DNA of 64,000 nt from Diphasiastrum complanatum (Eukaryota; Streptophyta; Lycopodiopsida; Lycopodiales; Lycopodiaceae), in contig CM055093.1 in assembly GCA_029204225.1 (NCBI GenBank), forward strand, positions 23,541,912-23,605,911. The letters are read 5' to 3'. Of this stretch, positions 21,326 through 32,169 are shown one piece after another. The notes under the pieces were generated by a model that saw only the letters and a list, made by a program, of their open reading frames with translations, did not search any database and was not told the origin of the DNA. Every line of letters begins with the position of its first letter. Positions within the stretch are counted from its first letter, which is position 1. Position numbers and translations under genes: made by a program.

Positions 21326-22718
21326 GTTGAATGCAAATGGGAGTGTTAACAAACATAAAGCAAGATTAGTTGCAAAAGGTTATGCTCAAGAGAGAGGGAT
21401 AGACTATGAGGAAACTTTTGCACCCGTGGCCAAGATGGTCACAATAAGACTAATCATTGCACTTGCATCACATTTTGGATGGATTCTATGTCAAATGGAT
21501 GTCTCTAATGCTTTCTTGAATGGTTTTTTGGAAGAGGATATCTATATGGAGCAGCCACAAGGGTTCATCAAGCATGGAATGGAGAACAAAGTATGCCATC
21601 TCCAAAGAAGCATCTATGGCTTGAAGCAAGCCTCGAGATCTTGGAATTCAAGACTACATTGCTATCTTATTTCACTTTCTTTTGTTCAAAGTGAATATGA
21701 TCCCACTCTTTACATTAAGTTTGATGATGTTGGTATTGTACTTTTACTCATTTATGTAGATGACATCATCATTAGTGGAAATAGTGTTGATGGTATTGAA
21801 AAAATCAAGATAGATCTATCCTTAGAGTTCAAGATGGTAGATCTAGGGTGTCTTCACTTCATCTTAGGCATAGAAGTACTTAGAGGGTCTGATTTTATCT
21901 TTATAAGTCAAGTAAACTATGCTCAAAGTCTTTTGAAGAAGTTTAAGATGGAAGTATGCAAAAGTGTTGACACACCAATGGAGCAAGATGTAAAAGTGCC
22001 AAATGAAGATGATGAAAGATCCTTCATGGACATCACTTTGTTTAGGCAACTTATAGGTTCCTTAATATGGATCACTATAACTAGACCAGATCTTAGCTTT
22101 AGTGTATGTAGGTTGAGCCAATCCATGCAAAAGCCATTGAATATCCATTGGAAAAAGGCTAAGAGGATTCTAAGATACATCTCGGGTACATTGGATTTTG
22201 GGATTCTATATAGAGGAGATGTGATTAACCTTCATGCATTTAGTGATTCAGATTTTGCAGGGGACAAGAGGGATAGGAAATCAACAAGTGCCTATTCAAC
22301 TTTCATAGGAGAAGGTGTGGTTTCATGGCTTTCAAAAAAGCAAGAAACTATATCTCTATCTTCAACCGAGGCCGAGTACAAAGCTTTGACAACCACTACA
22401 AAGGAGGTACTTTGGATCAAGAGATTATTGGTGGAACTAAAGATCATGGATTCAGAGGAGGCACCAATCATCTACAATGACAATATATCAGCCCAACACC
22501 TTGCATCTAACCCAATCTTCCATGCAAGATCTAAGCACATTGAGATATGCCATCACTTTGTGAGAGAAATGGTGCAAGCCAAGGAGATTGCTTTGGAGCA
22601 TGTTCCAAGCAATGAATGTGTAGCTGATCTACTTACTAAACCACTTCAAAAGACACATTTTATGAAGTTTAGATCATCACTTGGAGTGATTAGTAAAGCA
22701 ATGATTGAACCAAGCTAG
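21249..22718 (+). CDS. Element B reverse transcriptase and RNase H
   Basis: A 489-codon frame shifted by one base from the upstream gag-pol frame. RT motifs: [52 protein letters not shown] and the catalytic [12 protein letters not shown] (about residues 168-179). RNase H motifs: [43 protein letters not shown]. The stop (22716-22718) lies just before the polypurine tract. All key residues are present, so this part could still be functional if translated. The first ~15 codons overlap the end of the other frame and are probably not native. Confidence 0.92.
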   Translation: MRMKLGCLLRDLKRNVIGCKWVFKLKLNANGSVNKHKARLVAKGYAQERGIDYEETFAPVAKMVTIRLIIALASHFGWILCQMDVSNAFLNGFLEEDIYMEQPQGFIKHGMENKVCHLQRSIYGLKQASRSWNSRLHCYLISLSFVQSEYDPTLYIKFDDVGIVLLLIYVDDIIISGNSVDGIEKIKIDLSLEFKMVDLGCLHFILGIEVLRGSDFIFISQVNYAQSLLKKFKMEVCKSVDTPMEQDVKVPNEDDERSFMDITLFRQLIGSLIWITITRPDLSFSVCRLSQSMQKPLNIHWKKAKRILRYISGTLDFGILYRGDVINLHAFSDSDFAGDKRDRKSTSAYSTFIGEGVVSWLSKKQETISLSSTEAEYKALTTTTKEVLWIKRLLVELKIMDSEEAPIIYNDNISAQHLASNPIFHARSKHIEICHHFVREMVQAKEIALEHVPSNECVADLLTKPLQKTHFMKFRSSLGVISKAMIEPS

Positions 22719-22722
22719 ATAG

Positions 22723-22732
22723 TGAGGAGGAG
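22723..22732 (+). promoter_or_regulatory. Polypurine tract of element B
   Basis: TGAGGAGGAG lies directly before the TGTTAAAA start of the 3' LTR, the expected site of plus-strand priming. Confidence 0.8.
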
Positions 22733-23414
22733 TGTTAAAAATTCACAATTCTAGCTTGACTAGTTTTGGTCATATGACTTGTAAATAGTTAGATGGTCAT
22801 GATGTGGCTTGTCACACGTGCCAAGTAGCATAGGATTCCATTCATAAGGATGTTCTCAAGTAGACCTAAGTGTTAGAACCTTTGGAATGAGTCCAAATTA
22901 TGCTTAGATACAAGGGAGAAAAAATAGGAGCTATTTTTGGTAATTTTTGCATTGTTGAGGGATCTCCAAGATTCCAACCCTAACTTGGTAGGGATGAAAG
23001 ATCCACCAAAATTAGCATTAGGGATAGGTTTAGGGCTACTCATACCTGCCCAAAACCGTGATGGATCATGTATATATAGGTGATGATATCTCACCAAAAT
23101 CAATCAAGCAATTTCATGTTTTTTCTCTCATAATGGTGCAATTGCTCTCTATGTTCATAATTGTTTGAGTACTTGTGATTACTAATGATTATAGGATTGA
23201 ATGTAGGTCTGGTGTACAGTACTCAGACTGTGGGAGGCCGTACTTTCACACGTGTGAAGCCTTCTTCAAGGATTTGGGCCATTTAGTGAGGTTCAAGCAT
23301 AGATTTTTGATGGATTTTGATGGTTCAACTTGTGCTAATCTTATGAAATCATAATCTATTGTTTCCCTCATCATTTCAAGTGTTTTAGGATCCTTATTTG
23401 CTGTAATTTTTACA
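22733..23414 (+). repeat. 3' LTR of element B
   Basis: 682 bp, same ends as the 5' LTR. By eye the differences are A/G near 17348, T/C near 17494 and A/G near 17796 (5' LTR coordinates). It is followed by the CATAG target duplicate. Confidence 0.95.
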
Positions 23415-24062
23415 CATAGTAATGACTCTCAAAAGAGTCAATTCTAGATGAGTCGTGATGATCATCACCCAGTTGTCGTAAGAACTTGGCAGGCTTGTAA
23501 GCAGTTGCATCACTGTGTCTTGATTGTCTATGATAGATCCGACAGCGACCATTTGTCTTAGCAGGTTCTTGAATTGATTAATACGATTTTACAGCGAATT
23601 ACCATTCGTCATCTTGAGGGAGTAGAATTTCTTCCTGAGATGTAGCTTAGAAGCTATATCTCACACTTCGTATAGTGTGCTCAAGATGTCCCAAACTTCT
23701 TTCGATGTCTGAGCCTCATACATGGTCGATCTGGGTATCCGTGATGTTGAGGATGATCAGCGCGAAAGCTTTTCCATCCTTCATCGTCCATCTGGCAATT
23801 GTTGCGTCGTCTGCTTTGGGTTTCCCTTTTGCACCTGTAACAACGTCGTACAATTCTTTTGCCATTAGTACAATTTTCATGATAGGACTAGCTTTCCCTT
23901 GGGAATCCATGTGAAAGAATTAGTCTAAGTGATAGGAGAAACTATTAGTGACTTAAGTATGAAAATCTGATATTTACAGAACAAGAAAACAATTACTCTA
24001 TCGGCTAGTAGACTCTTTGTACTGTGGAAGCTAATCAAGCTATGAAAATAGCTCTGATACCA
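23415..24062 (-). pseudogene. Copia family A, gag part and primer-binding site (right part)
   Basis: The minus strand continues the element cut at 17255. Gag starts at 23910 with MDSQGKASPIM and reaches ITDTQIDHV near 23716. Scattered stops follow through the middle gag helix region (matching 63370-63660 on the other strand), and the sequence joins the left part across element B. Compared with the relative at 63133, about 20 codons after the start, including the Trp-Lys region, are missing. The PBS reads TGGTATCAGAGC on the minus strand (24051-24062, initiator-Met type). Confidence 0.85.
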
Positions 24063-24700
24063 TGTTGGGAGAGAGGATGTAAGAATAAATGACGAACACA
24101 GATGAGAAACGAACTCGAACAGAAAATTTTCATGCACAGTGGAATAGGTTATACGACTCTCTCCGGAAGCATGACTATGCCTATCAGAATGACCGAACTT
24201 TAGTGATGGAAATCACGGTCATTCTAGATTACGTAGCCAAACATTAATAGATGAAGCGCTAGATGAATGATTTGTTGCAAATTGCAAGACAAATTATATG
24301 TTGCGAATGATTGCGAAGAGCTAGACAATGCTCGACTGATAATTAGTTGCGAATGATTCGCGAAAGACAAGACTAAATGTTAGTCGTCTATTACCAGAAA
24401 GAACAGCTAGAAAGATCAGACAAAATGAAGAACAAGCATAGTAATATTAACACAGATCTGAATGTAGAACAAAGAGTTATATCAGATTAAGTATATCATG
24501 TATACATGTCAATAATGCGGTAGAGCACAATACAATAGCGGATGAAACTGCATGCCCTACGAAGCTTATTTTGTTTGTAATGAGAAAAATGAAACCTCTT
24601 CTCTTAATATCTTCTTCTCTAGCTTCATCTAACTTGCTTTGGAATACACAGATGGTATTCAATATATACATAAAATTACATGTGTGCAAATGCGAAAGTA
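24063..24700 (-). repeat. 5' LTR of Copia family A (outer end uncertain)
   Basis: Begins TGTTGGGAGAGAGG next to the PBS, so on the minus strand the LTR ends in CCCAACA. It is clearly similar, in reverse, to 62437-62978. Both carry several GCGAATSATTCGCAA-like blocks and an ATAGGC(G/A)TAGTCATGCTT block. A TATATATT near 24662 on the minus strand may be the TATA box. The right limit was not fixed and may reach 24.9 kb. Confidence 0.75.
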
Positions 24701-25650
24701 CAGAGTGGATGTGCTGTTTGTAAGAGATCGTGGGTGACTGCAGTAGTTGTCCAATCTGTTAGCACAGCTGCATGGGGTGAGCGTGAGAAGAGTGCGACGT
24801 CAGTCAGTACTGAGGTGAACGTTGGTGATGATGCAAAAAGTGGGTCACTCTTACGAATGGCCTTAGGATAGATTTACATGGTGCCTTAGCTTTTAGGGCA
24901 TGTTTGGCATTCAGTAAGATAGTGTCACCTTTTAGCCTATCACCATACACTGTGTAAGAACACAATGTCGCGATTCATTCGCCCTTTCTTTGTCTGTGCG
25001 AATTTGCATGTAAATATGCAAACTGCGTGAAAACATTAGTAAATATGCAGCATGAATGGATGTAGATTAAAAATGGGATTTAGGATAGTAGAAGGAGTAA
25101 ATCCAACACTATGGAACTCCTGGAGGAGGCCTCTATGTATACCCATGAGTTGGTGAATCCAATTCTATCATAATTTGGATTCCACCTCTTACAACTGAGT
25201 GAACTTCATTCTATAAAGATTTGGGTTCCACCTCTTACTTGATAAGAGGAGGCCTCTTTATAAAAAAGATAACTGAAGTTGAGAGAGTCTAAATTGCTAG
25301 CTCCCACATGGCTATCCATCTTTCAGGAATTACCATGGGGCTCACAACTGTAAATTTTAGCCTAGCACTAATAATTCTCATGCTCTCAGACTTGGCTCTC
25401 AACTTCATCTCTACTAGAAGCCCTTTTTGAGTGATGAGGCACTGCATTGACACCTCAAGGGCATGGCATCATCTACCATTATCATCCCCCTATAGTGTTG
25501 CAGGTCCCACTACAATGCCTCAGCTTTGACGCTTGGTTCTTGGATAGGCATGGATTAACGTTTGCCAACGTAAAACCAAAAACTTATATGTCGATATCGT
25601 CCACTTCTCGACAACAATTTTAATATTTGCAACGACTTTTCAAGATAGCC
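24700..25650. other. No gene recognised; short direct repeats
   Basis: Probably the rest of an LTR plus unassigned sequence. Near 25125 and 25247 the string GGAGGCCTCT recurs, and TTGGRTTCCACCTCTTAC occurs near 25177 and 25222, indicating a small local duplication. No frame with recognisable domains was found. Confidence 0.5.
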
Positions 25651-25652
25651 CT

Positions 25653-26107
25653 ATGTAATTGAGTATCTCTCGTTTGTCTTTCCTGGCTTTCTTTTTGTCA
25701 AGAGACTTCTCATACCTATCTCCCTTTTGATGGCTTCGAATATGATGAATCTTGTTTTTATGCCCAACAAAATAGGTCCCAGATAAGGCCTAATCTCTAG
25801 TATAAGCTTGTTTATATACCAGCTCTGGATCATCTGAACAAATCATCCTGTGAAAATCTTTGAACCCTTTTCGATCATCAAATTGCCTTTGGATCTTTTC
25901 TTTGAATTTCTCTAACGATTTTCTTGTAAGTATTGCCAGATATTCATCAATTGCCTTGGCACTCTTTGTATTTCCCATTTTTGCTTTTGGGTGTTTTCTC
26001 AATTCTTCTTCCAATCGAAGTCCCGGCCTCATCGACACTCTTGTCTCGACGAGAAGAGGAGAACCTTCAATTGGTAGGTGCACAAAGCTTGGGTTATCAG
26101 TCTTCAA
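25653..26107 (-). CDS. Unidentified basic ORF (105 codons) with extension
   Basis: A minus-strand frame from 26107 to 25790 encodes a Lys/Arg/Glu-rich protein containing RLEEELRKHPKAKMGN and a KFKEKIQRQFDDRKGFKDFH stretch of likely helix. A partly open, similarly basic frame continues to about 25653. I do not recognise the family. It lies among transposon remnants, so a decayed element ORF is the most likely origin, but no protease, RT or integrase motif is attached. Confidence 0.3.
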
Positions 26108-26579
26108 GGGGTTATGAAATTGGTGGTAGAAACAGATTTGGACAGATGAGTTGACGATGGTAGGAAAACATGATGAGAGGATTGGTGGAAAGGTGAAGGA
26201 ACTGACAATATTACAGTTGCAGCCTTATACCTTTGCAATGTCGAGCTTTAATCCCCAGTTACTTGGTGAGGAATTCACTTTGTCCTGCAAGTGCACTTTG
26301 CAGGTGCATTGTCGTCTTCATCTTTTCCTTTGATCAATTATTTGTTGAGACTCGGCCAAGATCTTGTCTTGCTTCTCAATTTTTCTTTTTGTATTGGCCT
26401 TTTCAGCTGGATCTCTTTGGCTCTTTCTTTTTATTTTTTATTATCTTTTCCTGCTGCTTCACTTCTCTTAAATATTCTTTCTAGCTGACCAACTAATGTG
26501 GGTGGTAGTTGGTCTCCGCAAGACACTGTAATGACCTTTTAGCTGCCCCGGTAAGACACCAGGGTCTTAAAAGAGATGA

Positions 26580-26772
26580 ATAGTGAGATGGTGAAATAAG
26601 AGAAAGATGTACGGTAAGGTGGTGGTGGTAGTATCTGATGATGGAAGTTGTGGTGGTAGAGATGGTGTGGATGATATAACAGTCATGGAAGTAGATATAG
26701 ATGTTGTAGCAAGAGAACTGGATGATGGAAATGTGGATGGTGTAGATGTAGGAGTGGTTGAAGGAGAAGACT
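26580..26772 (+). repeat. Purine-skewed GGT/GAT-rich low-complexity tract
   Basis: The plus strand is dominated by GATGGT, GGTGGT and GTAGAT words. It can be read as an Asp/Val/Gly-rich peptide ending VVEGED and a stop, but this is expected of the base composition. No domain was recognised. The flanks (26110-26580, 26773-27380) also show no gene. Confidence 0.45.
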
Positions 26773-27379
26773 AATTACCCAATACTTGTACTTATCTTCA
26801 TCTCTCCAATGCTCAAAACTCGAGGTTTATGACTGGGGTGCTCTTCCTGGTTGAGTCCTTTCGAATTGCACGTCTATCTTCTTAGCCTTTGTCTTCTTGA
26901 GTGGGATCAACTGCAAGTGTATCTTCTGCTTGTGTGGTTGCAGACAGCTCCCTTTCTCCCTCCCTTGAATCTGTTGCCCATGGTGGCTGTTGGAATGCTA
27001 CCATAGAATCAACTGATTATTGCATGTGAGGGGATGATGTCACTAGTTGCAATGTCTCGATTGGTGATTGGGACCTAGATCTTGTAGCAACAGATGATTG
27101 CACTTGTGGTAATTGTGGCTGCTGAGCATCCATCAGCTGTAGCTATTGTGAGGAAGTGGCAGGTGATGTTCATCTAGTGCTGGCTCATCTAGTCTACAAT
27201 CTGCATTCCTCTTCATGAACATTGTCTCACTAGTGCACATTTGGTGATATAGGCACATGCAGCTGCTAGCTCTAGATCTTCAAAAAGAAAAATATGAAGT
27301 AGATATACTCGAAAGATTCTCAAAAGATTTTCCTCTCGAAATCCTTTGTCAGAGATAATATTTCTTCAATCTGAGACCA

Positions 27380-28050
27380 TTAATACGCGTTGGCAATAAC
27401 TCACCGTCCAATGATTGAAGCTATGACAGAATCATTTTCAAATACTTCAATGACCTTGTACGGTCCCAACCATCTCATATGTAGCTTTCTAGAAAAAAAT
27501 TTATGACGACCATCATAGATCAAAGCATAATCATTAACCTTAAGATCAACAGTTTTAATATGAGTATCATGTTTTTTCTTTCGTTCCTCCTGTATTTTCA
27601 CTGTAACATCCTTCGACTTGTTTTGAGATTTGGATAGTTTTTCAATAGTCAACAACCTTTCGTTAATACAGTCTGCATCTGTTCGTTGTGCATGTATTTG
27701 AAAAGTTGGCACCTCGAATTCAATCGGTAGAATTGGATGCATACCATATGTAAGAAAATAAGGAGTCTGTTTCATTGTGATCTTCTTCGTGTTTCGATAT
27801 GCCCAGAGAACTAAAGGTAGCTTTTGATCCCAATTTGTAGCATGTGCAATAGTGATCTTATTCAAGATTTTGCATAGTATTCCATTCGCTCTTTTAGTTA
27901 AACCGTTGGCTTTAGGATTATACGGGGTTGTCTTTCTATGTTTGATCAAGAAACAAGTAGTTAATAGTCAGATCGTCTCGTTAAAAAAATGGGTACCACG
28001 ATCATTGACTAACTCAAGAGGACAACCATAACATGTAATCCAGGTATTGG
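27380..28050 (-). pseudogene. Ty3/gypsy integrase, C-terminal half
   Basis: Minus-strand frames read GCPLELVNDRGTHF (28030-27985, second catalytic Asp region). After a stop and frame break near 27960 comes KTTPYNPKANGLTKRANGIL, carrying the Y-x-P-x-x-N-G block. It continues through LPLVLWAYRNTKK, TPYFLTYGM and the chromatin-side tail KLHMRWLGPYKVIEVF. The catalytic Glu position of the NG..E motif reads Thr or Ala here, so activity is unlikely. The end INGLRLKKYY is near 27380. The first Asp and the zinc-binding domain are missing, cut at about 28050 by the plus-strand sequence beginning there. Confidence 0.88.
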
Positions 28051-28910
28051 AAGCCGGACCACAAATCCTCGTACCAGTCATGCCACAATTCTCCCCTACG
28101 CGCCAAGAAGTTGTACCAATGGATACAGGGTTAGATTCGAACATGGAACAGGGGGGGGCTTCAGAACTAATAGAACAACCACCAATCTTATCGGTAGTAC
28201 AAGCAGGTCCATCCTCATCAAGGACCACACCTCCATTCAAAAGGCTCATCAACATCGAGGACCAAATCCAAACCTTCTTAAAGCAACATCCGCATGAGTC
28301 CTCACGTGGTGGATGGGTTCTGAAGTTTAAGACCTCCGAGATAGAGGCCGACAAAGAGTTGGACAAAATACCTGCATTGGAAGAGCAACCGGCATGGAGA
28401 ATTATAGTGTTTGAGAAAACTCTAGAATCAATCAGGAGTTACGTCGCCAACTCTCGCCAATTGCGGGTCGATCCTTATTATGTGCCAATGCCGAGAAGAA
28501 ATAAATGGAAAGATTTGGGATTGGCTATGGACAAAATCACCATCCATACGCCCAATTGGCCAAGCATCCATCAGCCCTATAGCTAGACAATTTCAGTGGA
28601 CTTCCACCGGGCTTTACAAGCATACCAGAGAGAGTATGTCCACTCTCCAGATCCAATGGTGAGACAATCGGCAATGTTTGCAAAAGATCTAACTCTGTTG
28701 GCGTCAGTGGCAACCAGATAGAATGATTGTCTCCCTCCTCTGGCATTCGATCCAAATAAGCTGATGGCCTCTGAGAATATCAAAGATCAGCTGTCGGTTG
28801 CCCGTTTATACTTTCGTGCAGCAATGATGGGAATCACGCTTCACATCATGGACAACCTCCAAGTGGATTGTCGGAGCCCATCATTGTTTTCTGTCCCACA
28901 ATTTGGATTT
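28047..28910 (+). CDS. Unidentified ORF upstream of an LTR (possible element-encoded protein)
   Basis: A 179-codon plus-strand frame (28047-28586) followed, after stops, by another readable stretch (about 28735-28870: MASENIKDQLSVARLYFRAAMMG). The first part is Pro/Gln/Glu-rich and then contains GGWVLKFKTSEIEADKELDK and LDKIPALEEQPAWR. No known domain was recognised. It lies between a truncated minus-strand integrase and the start of an LTR at 29046 with a purine-rich tract before it, so it probably belongs to the 3' part of a plus-strand LTR element. Confidence 0.4.
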
Positions 28911-29045
28911 TAATACTGCCCGCCTTGACTTTATGGAGAAGGTGCAGTACCATTTAATAAAGATTCGGCGCGAAGCCAATAAAAGTCCCCAATAACTACG
29001 TCTCGCAGGTGTCGTGGGACCGCCACCAATTTTGGTGGGAGATAC

Positions 29046-29405
29046 TGTTGGAGGGTTTGCGGATCCCAAGGCAACCCTAACCCTAGTTAATAAGTGAGAG
29101 GGATTTGGCACCCTGCGTGTGTAAGTCCAACCCGATGATCACATAGTTATTTGATTAGTTGAAAGTCAATAAAAGTACTTTAGATCTTTTTGTGGGACTT
29201 TTAATGTCGCAAGGCCTAAATGTCAAGTTAGTAAAAAAAGTTGGGTTTCCCTCCAATTTGGATGGTTCCCACACTTTTTTAAATTTGAATAATTAGGGAG
29301 GCAAAAATGGACCAATAGGATTCGGAGGCTAGGGTCCTCCTCTCTATTATAAAAAGGGACCAACTCAAGTTGCTCCTCATGTTCATTTTCTCATTTCAAT
29401 AAAGT
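29046..29405 (+). repeat. LTR (probably 3' LTR of a plus-strand element)
   Basis: Starts TGTTGGAGGG after the purine-rich TTTTGGTGGGAGA. It contains a TATA-like TATTATAAAAAGGG near 29345 and CAATAAA near 29397, the layout of a promoter followed by a poly(A) signal. The matching 5' LTR was not found in the window and the right end is not defined. Confidence 0.5.
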
Positions 29406-29479
29406 AGATTGGTTCTCTTCAAAAATGGATTGATGAATGTCCTTGCTCTTTTTCTTTCCTTCTCCATCTCTTGGATGTC

Positions 29480-29678
29480 CAGATGTGCATGGAAACATTG
29501 CTGCATATATATAAATAGCTCCATTAGCCACCCTCTATTGACGAATTGTGATTTTGAAGAATGCACCAATGGAAAAGAAGAATATTTTACTAGGAATGTA
29601 AAGGGCACTTATGTAATGGTCTGTGCCACTAGATCTATCAGGTTTGGGGAGGAATTGTTCATCAAGTATAGTTTCTGA
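29480..29678 (+). pseudogene. SET-domain-like C-terminal fragment
   Basis: The last ~60 codons of the frame ending at 29678 read INSSISHPLLTNCDFEEC, then TRNVKGTYVMVCATRSI, then RFGEELFIKYSF. Spacing and residues resemble the end of a SET methyltransferase fold: N-x-S...N-C-x-F, then A-T-R-x-I-x-x-G-E-E-L-x-x-x-Y, which binds S-adenosylmethionine and lysine. The N-terminal half of a SET domain and any post-SET Cys cluster are absent. It sits just right of an LTR, so it may be a captured or disrupted gene end. Similarity by chance is possible but the GEEL..Y block is specific. Confidence 0.45.
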
Positions 29679-29837
29679 ATGTTATTGGGATTGTATGTTA
29701 TTATACTTTCTATGAGAGAGAAAGGGAGAGAGAGAAAAAGTAAGCTTTCTTTGTTGTGGATGCGTAGTGTTAATGGATCGTAGGGTTAATGGATGTTAGA
29801 GTTAGATTTGGATCTTCCATTCATGCTGAAATCTAAA

Positions 29838-31318
29838 CTATACCATCGGTCTCATGGGAACGAACCTATGTGTGACAACTAGCTTCGTCTCTTTGATGCT
29901 AGATTGACTAGATCTTGGATTCAAGTTAGGCAAGGAAAGAAGCCCACTACATAGTTTATCTTCATTTTCTGATGCGTTCAATATGCTATCAGAATTGCTG
30001 ATAATCTTGGCCTGATACAAGTTACCTTCTCTAGATCTGATAGTCAGCAGCTTATTTGAACTTTGTTCGATCATCCGACATGTATTGTCATCGAACAAGG
30101 CTCAAATTTTGAGATTTGCCATCTTCGAGACTGATAGCAGGTCTCTTCTCAGTGATAATACATAGAGTGCTCCTGGCAACTCAACTTGTCCCAACAGTGT
30201 TCATAGCCGTAGAGTTCTGATGCCTTTTACATCATGTTTGCTCTCGTTGCCTAGAATCACTGCTCTGTTGTTGTCGAGTTCCTTGTAGTTGATCAGTATT
30301 TTCTTGTTGCAAGTAATGTGTGAGGTTGCTCCTGAATCGATGACTACGTCATACTCATCGTTATACATAGCTTGTTGAAGCCTCATCGAATATTGTGAAG
30401 GCCTCATCATTCTTGTCAGCATCCCTTGATGACTCTGCAACATTAGCTTTCTCAATCTTGTTCCTTTTTTTTGGGTTGAATCTGCAATCGTATATAGAGT
30501 GTCTCTTCTTCTTGCAGTGCATGCAAGGTATTGTTGGGTTAAACCAGCACTTGGTGGTTGTGTGTCCCGATTTGTGATAGTTATCACAAGAGGAGGTTTG
30601 TTGGTTGTCATTGCCTCTGTTCGAAGGCTTTGGATTCGTCTTGTCGAATGTGGGCTTGTTTTTGTTCTTTTTCTATTCCTTCATGAAAAGGGCCTTCTTC
30701 TGATCACTGCTTCCTTCTCCTTCATCTCTCATCAGCGACAAGACTGACAACTTGTTCGAATGTCATGTCTGGTAAGCTCAGAATGAGCATTCTTAGTGGT
30801 TGATAGGACGTCGGTAGTGATTTCATGAAGTGCATCAACTGATGTGTTGTTGGGACCTGATGCTCCTGTCCAGATGTAGCAAGTTGAGAAAAAATTGTTC
30901 TGATCTTCTCGACGTGCTGATTCAACTGATTGCCATTCCATCGCATGGCTTGCAGCTGATTATGGAGGTGCATCACCGAAGCAGCAGTCCTCACTTCATA
31001 TTTCTATTTTAGTGTTTCCCATGCTTTATGGCTGCTCTCATAGTCTTCAATCTGCATGAGTATTTCTTCGTTGATGGATGAAACGATGATCACCATTGCG
31101 CGCTCATCCTTTCTGATCCACTCAGCTCTCCTCGGGTCTCTCTCTGGAGGGTGTTCTTCTATGAGTTTGGTCACTGACCAGATGCCCTCACCCTTCAGAA
31201 GCGTTTTGATTTTAAATTTCCATATTCAATAGTTTGCTCCATCAAGATTGATTGATATTTTTGTCTGGATTGTTATAGCCATATTGTATTGCTTTAGAGA
31301 ATCACTTCTCTAATACCA
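29838..31318 (-). pseudogene. Copia element G: gag, zinc region and protease remnants
   Basis: Right to left on the minus strand: a PBS (TGGTATTAGAGAA, 31306-31318, initiator-Met-like with one change), gag N-terminus with stops (31020-31290), a gag helical frame (30994-30722: WNGNQLNQHVEKIRTIFSQL, LPDMTFEQVVSLVADER), a Cys/His region, and a protease frame (30611-30201) with DVVIDSGATSHITC. A degraded pre-integrase stretch runs to about 29838. Integrase and RT are missing. Multiple frame changes make it non-functional. Confidence 0.8.
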
Positions 31319-31989
31319 TGTAGCGAATCTATGTATTTGTACTTTGCAAAAATTTGGATTATCTACAGGATCACAGATCATGAAAGATATAAGCAATTGA
31401 AATGACGTGAACAATGAGATGGAGGAGAAGAGAGTAATAGCATTTTTTGTTTTGTGTTTTTGAGCAAGTCATTCAGTGTCTCGCTCGTTGGTAGCCTGAC
31501 GCTCCTCTAAGTAGTTGTGTTCTGCTCGTTGGCAGACTTTTATGCACAGCTCTACTCTCTGCTATCCACACTCTCTATTCTCTATTCTTGTAGTAATCTA
31601 ATCGTGTATATATCCACTATGTGGAGTTTACAAGATAGTTAATCAGTGAATTATAAGACAGGTTTATGCTAATCAATTAGTTAGTTATCCTTTGTTAACG
31701 TTGATTCTCGTGGCTGAGCGTGGAAGTATAAGACTCCACGCTCATCGAGCTGCCAGCTGTCAGCTCAAACTGTTTTCCTTCGGTTCATCGCTTCCACCAA
31801 TGTGTTTCGTCATTTGGTTGCAGGAATGAAACTCGAACACTTTTCCTTCGGCCTTCAGGCATGTTTGACCTTAGCTTTGGTTCGCTTTGCTTCGGTTCGG
31901 TTCGGCCTCCGAGATCCTTTCGTCCTTCGAGACATCTTCATTTTCTGGGATCTCTGCGGTAAAGTTGCAGGAGTTCACCATTTCTGACA
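31319..31989 (-). repeat. 5' LTR of Copia element G (outer end approximate)
   Basis: Begins TGTAGCGAATC beside the PBS. On the minus strand a TATATACACG box is visible near 31610. The right end is placed at the CTGACA before a gypsy integrase fragment, because host sequence appears to resume there. This boundary is not proven. Confidence 0.6.
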
Positions 31990-32085
31990 GCCACTAACTA
32001 CTTAACCAAATGAGTAGAAGCCAAAGCAATGAAGAAGGTTGACTCCACTAGTAAATTCCTATATGAAAACATCCAATGTGCCCAC
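31985..32085 (+). pseudogene. Ty3/gypsy integrase core fragment
   Basis: About 95 bp read ATNYLTK, a TGA where Trp is expected, then VEAKAMKKVDSTSKFLYENI. This is the A-T-D/N-Y-x-T-K-W-V-E-A block of gypsy integrases that follows the first catalytic Asp. It is cut on both sides, by the LTR of element G and by Copia F on the opposite strand. Confidence 0.75.
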
Positions 32086-32169
32086 TAGAACTCGTGAGTG
32101 ATCGCAGAACACATTTCCTATACGAGACTATCACTCACCTATTATCCTCTTATTTGGTTGTCCATAGGA

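Larger units (their letters stand above)
17256..23414 (+). mobile_element. Complete Copia (Ty1-type) LTR retrotransposon, element B, nested in element A
   Basis: Two 682-bp LTRs (17256-17937, 22733-23414) with TG..CA ends flank a 4.8-kb interior containing PBS, gag, protease, integrase, RT and RNase H in Copia order, and a polypurine tract. CATAG occurs on both sides (17251-17255 and 23415-23419) as a 5-bp target-site duplication. The flanks rejoin to a continuous gag frame of the minus-strand host element. The LTRs differ at only three positions by my reading, all transitions, so insertion is recent. Coding sequence is nevertheless broken by two TAA stops and one frameshift. Confidence 0.97.

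Noticed and set aside
23410-24700. Treating the 23.4-24.7 kb region as an independent element
   Set aside because: It is the continuation of the minus-strand element at 16136-17255, split by element B, as shown by the CATAG duplication and frame continuity.
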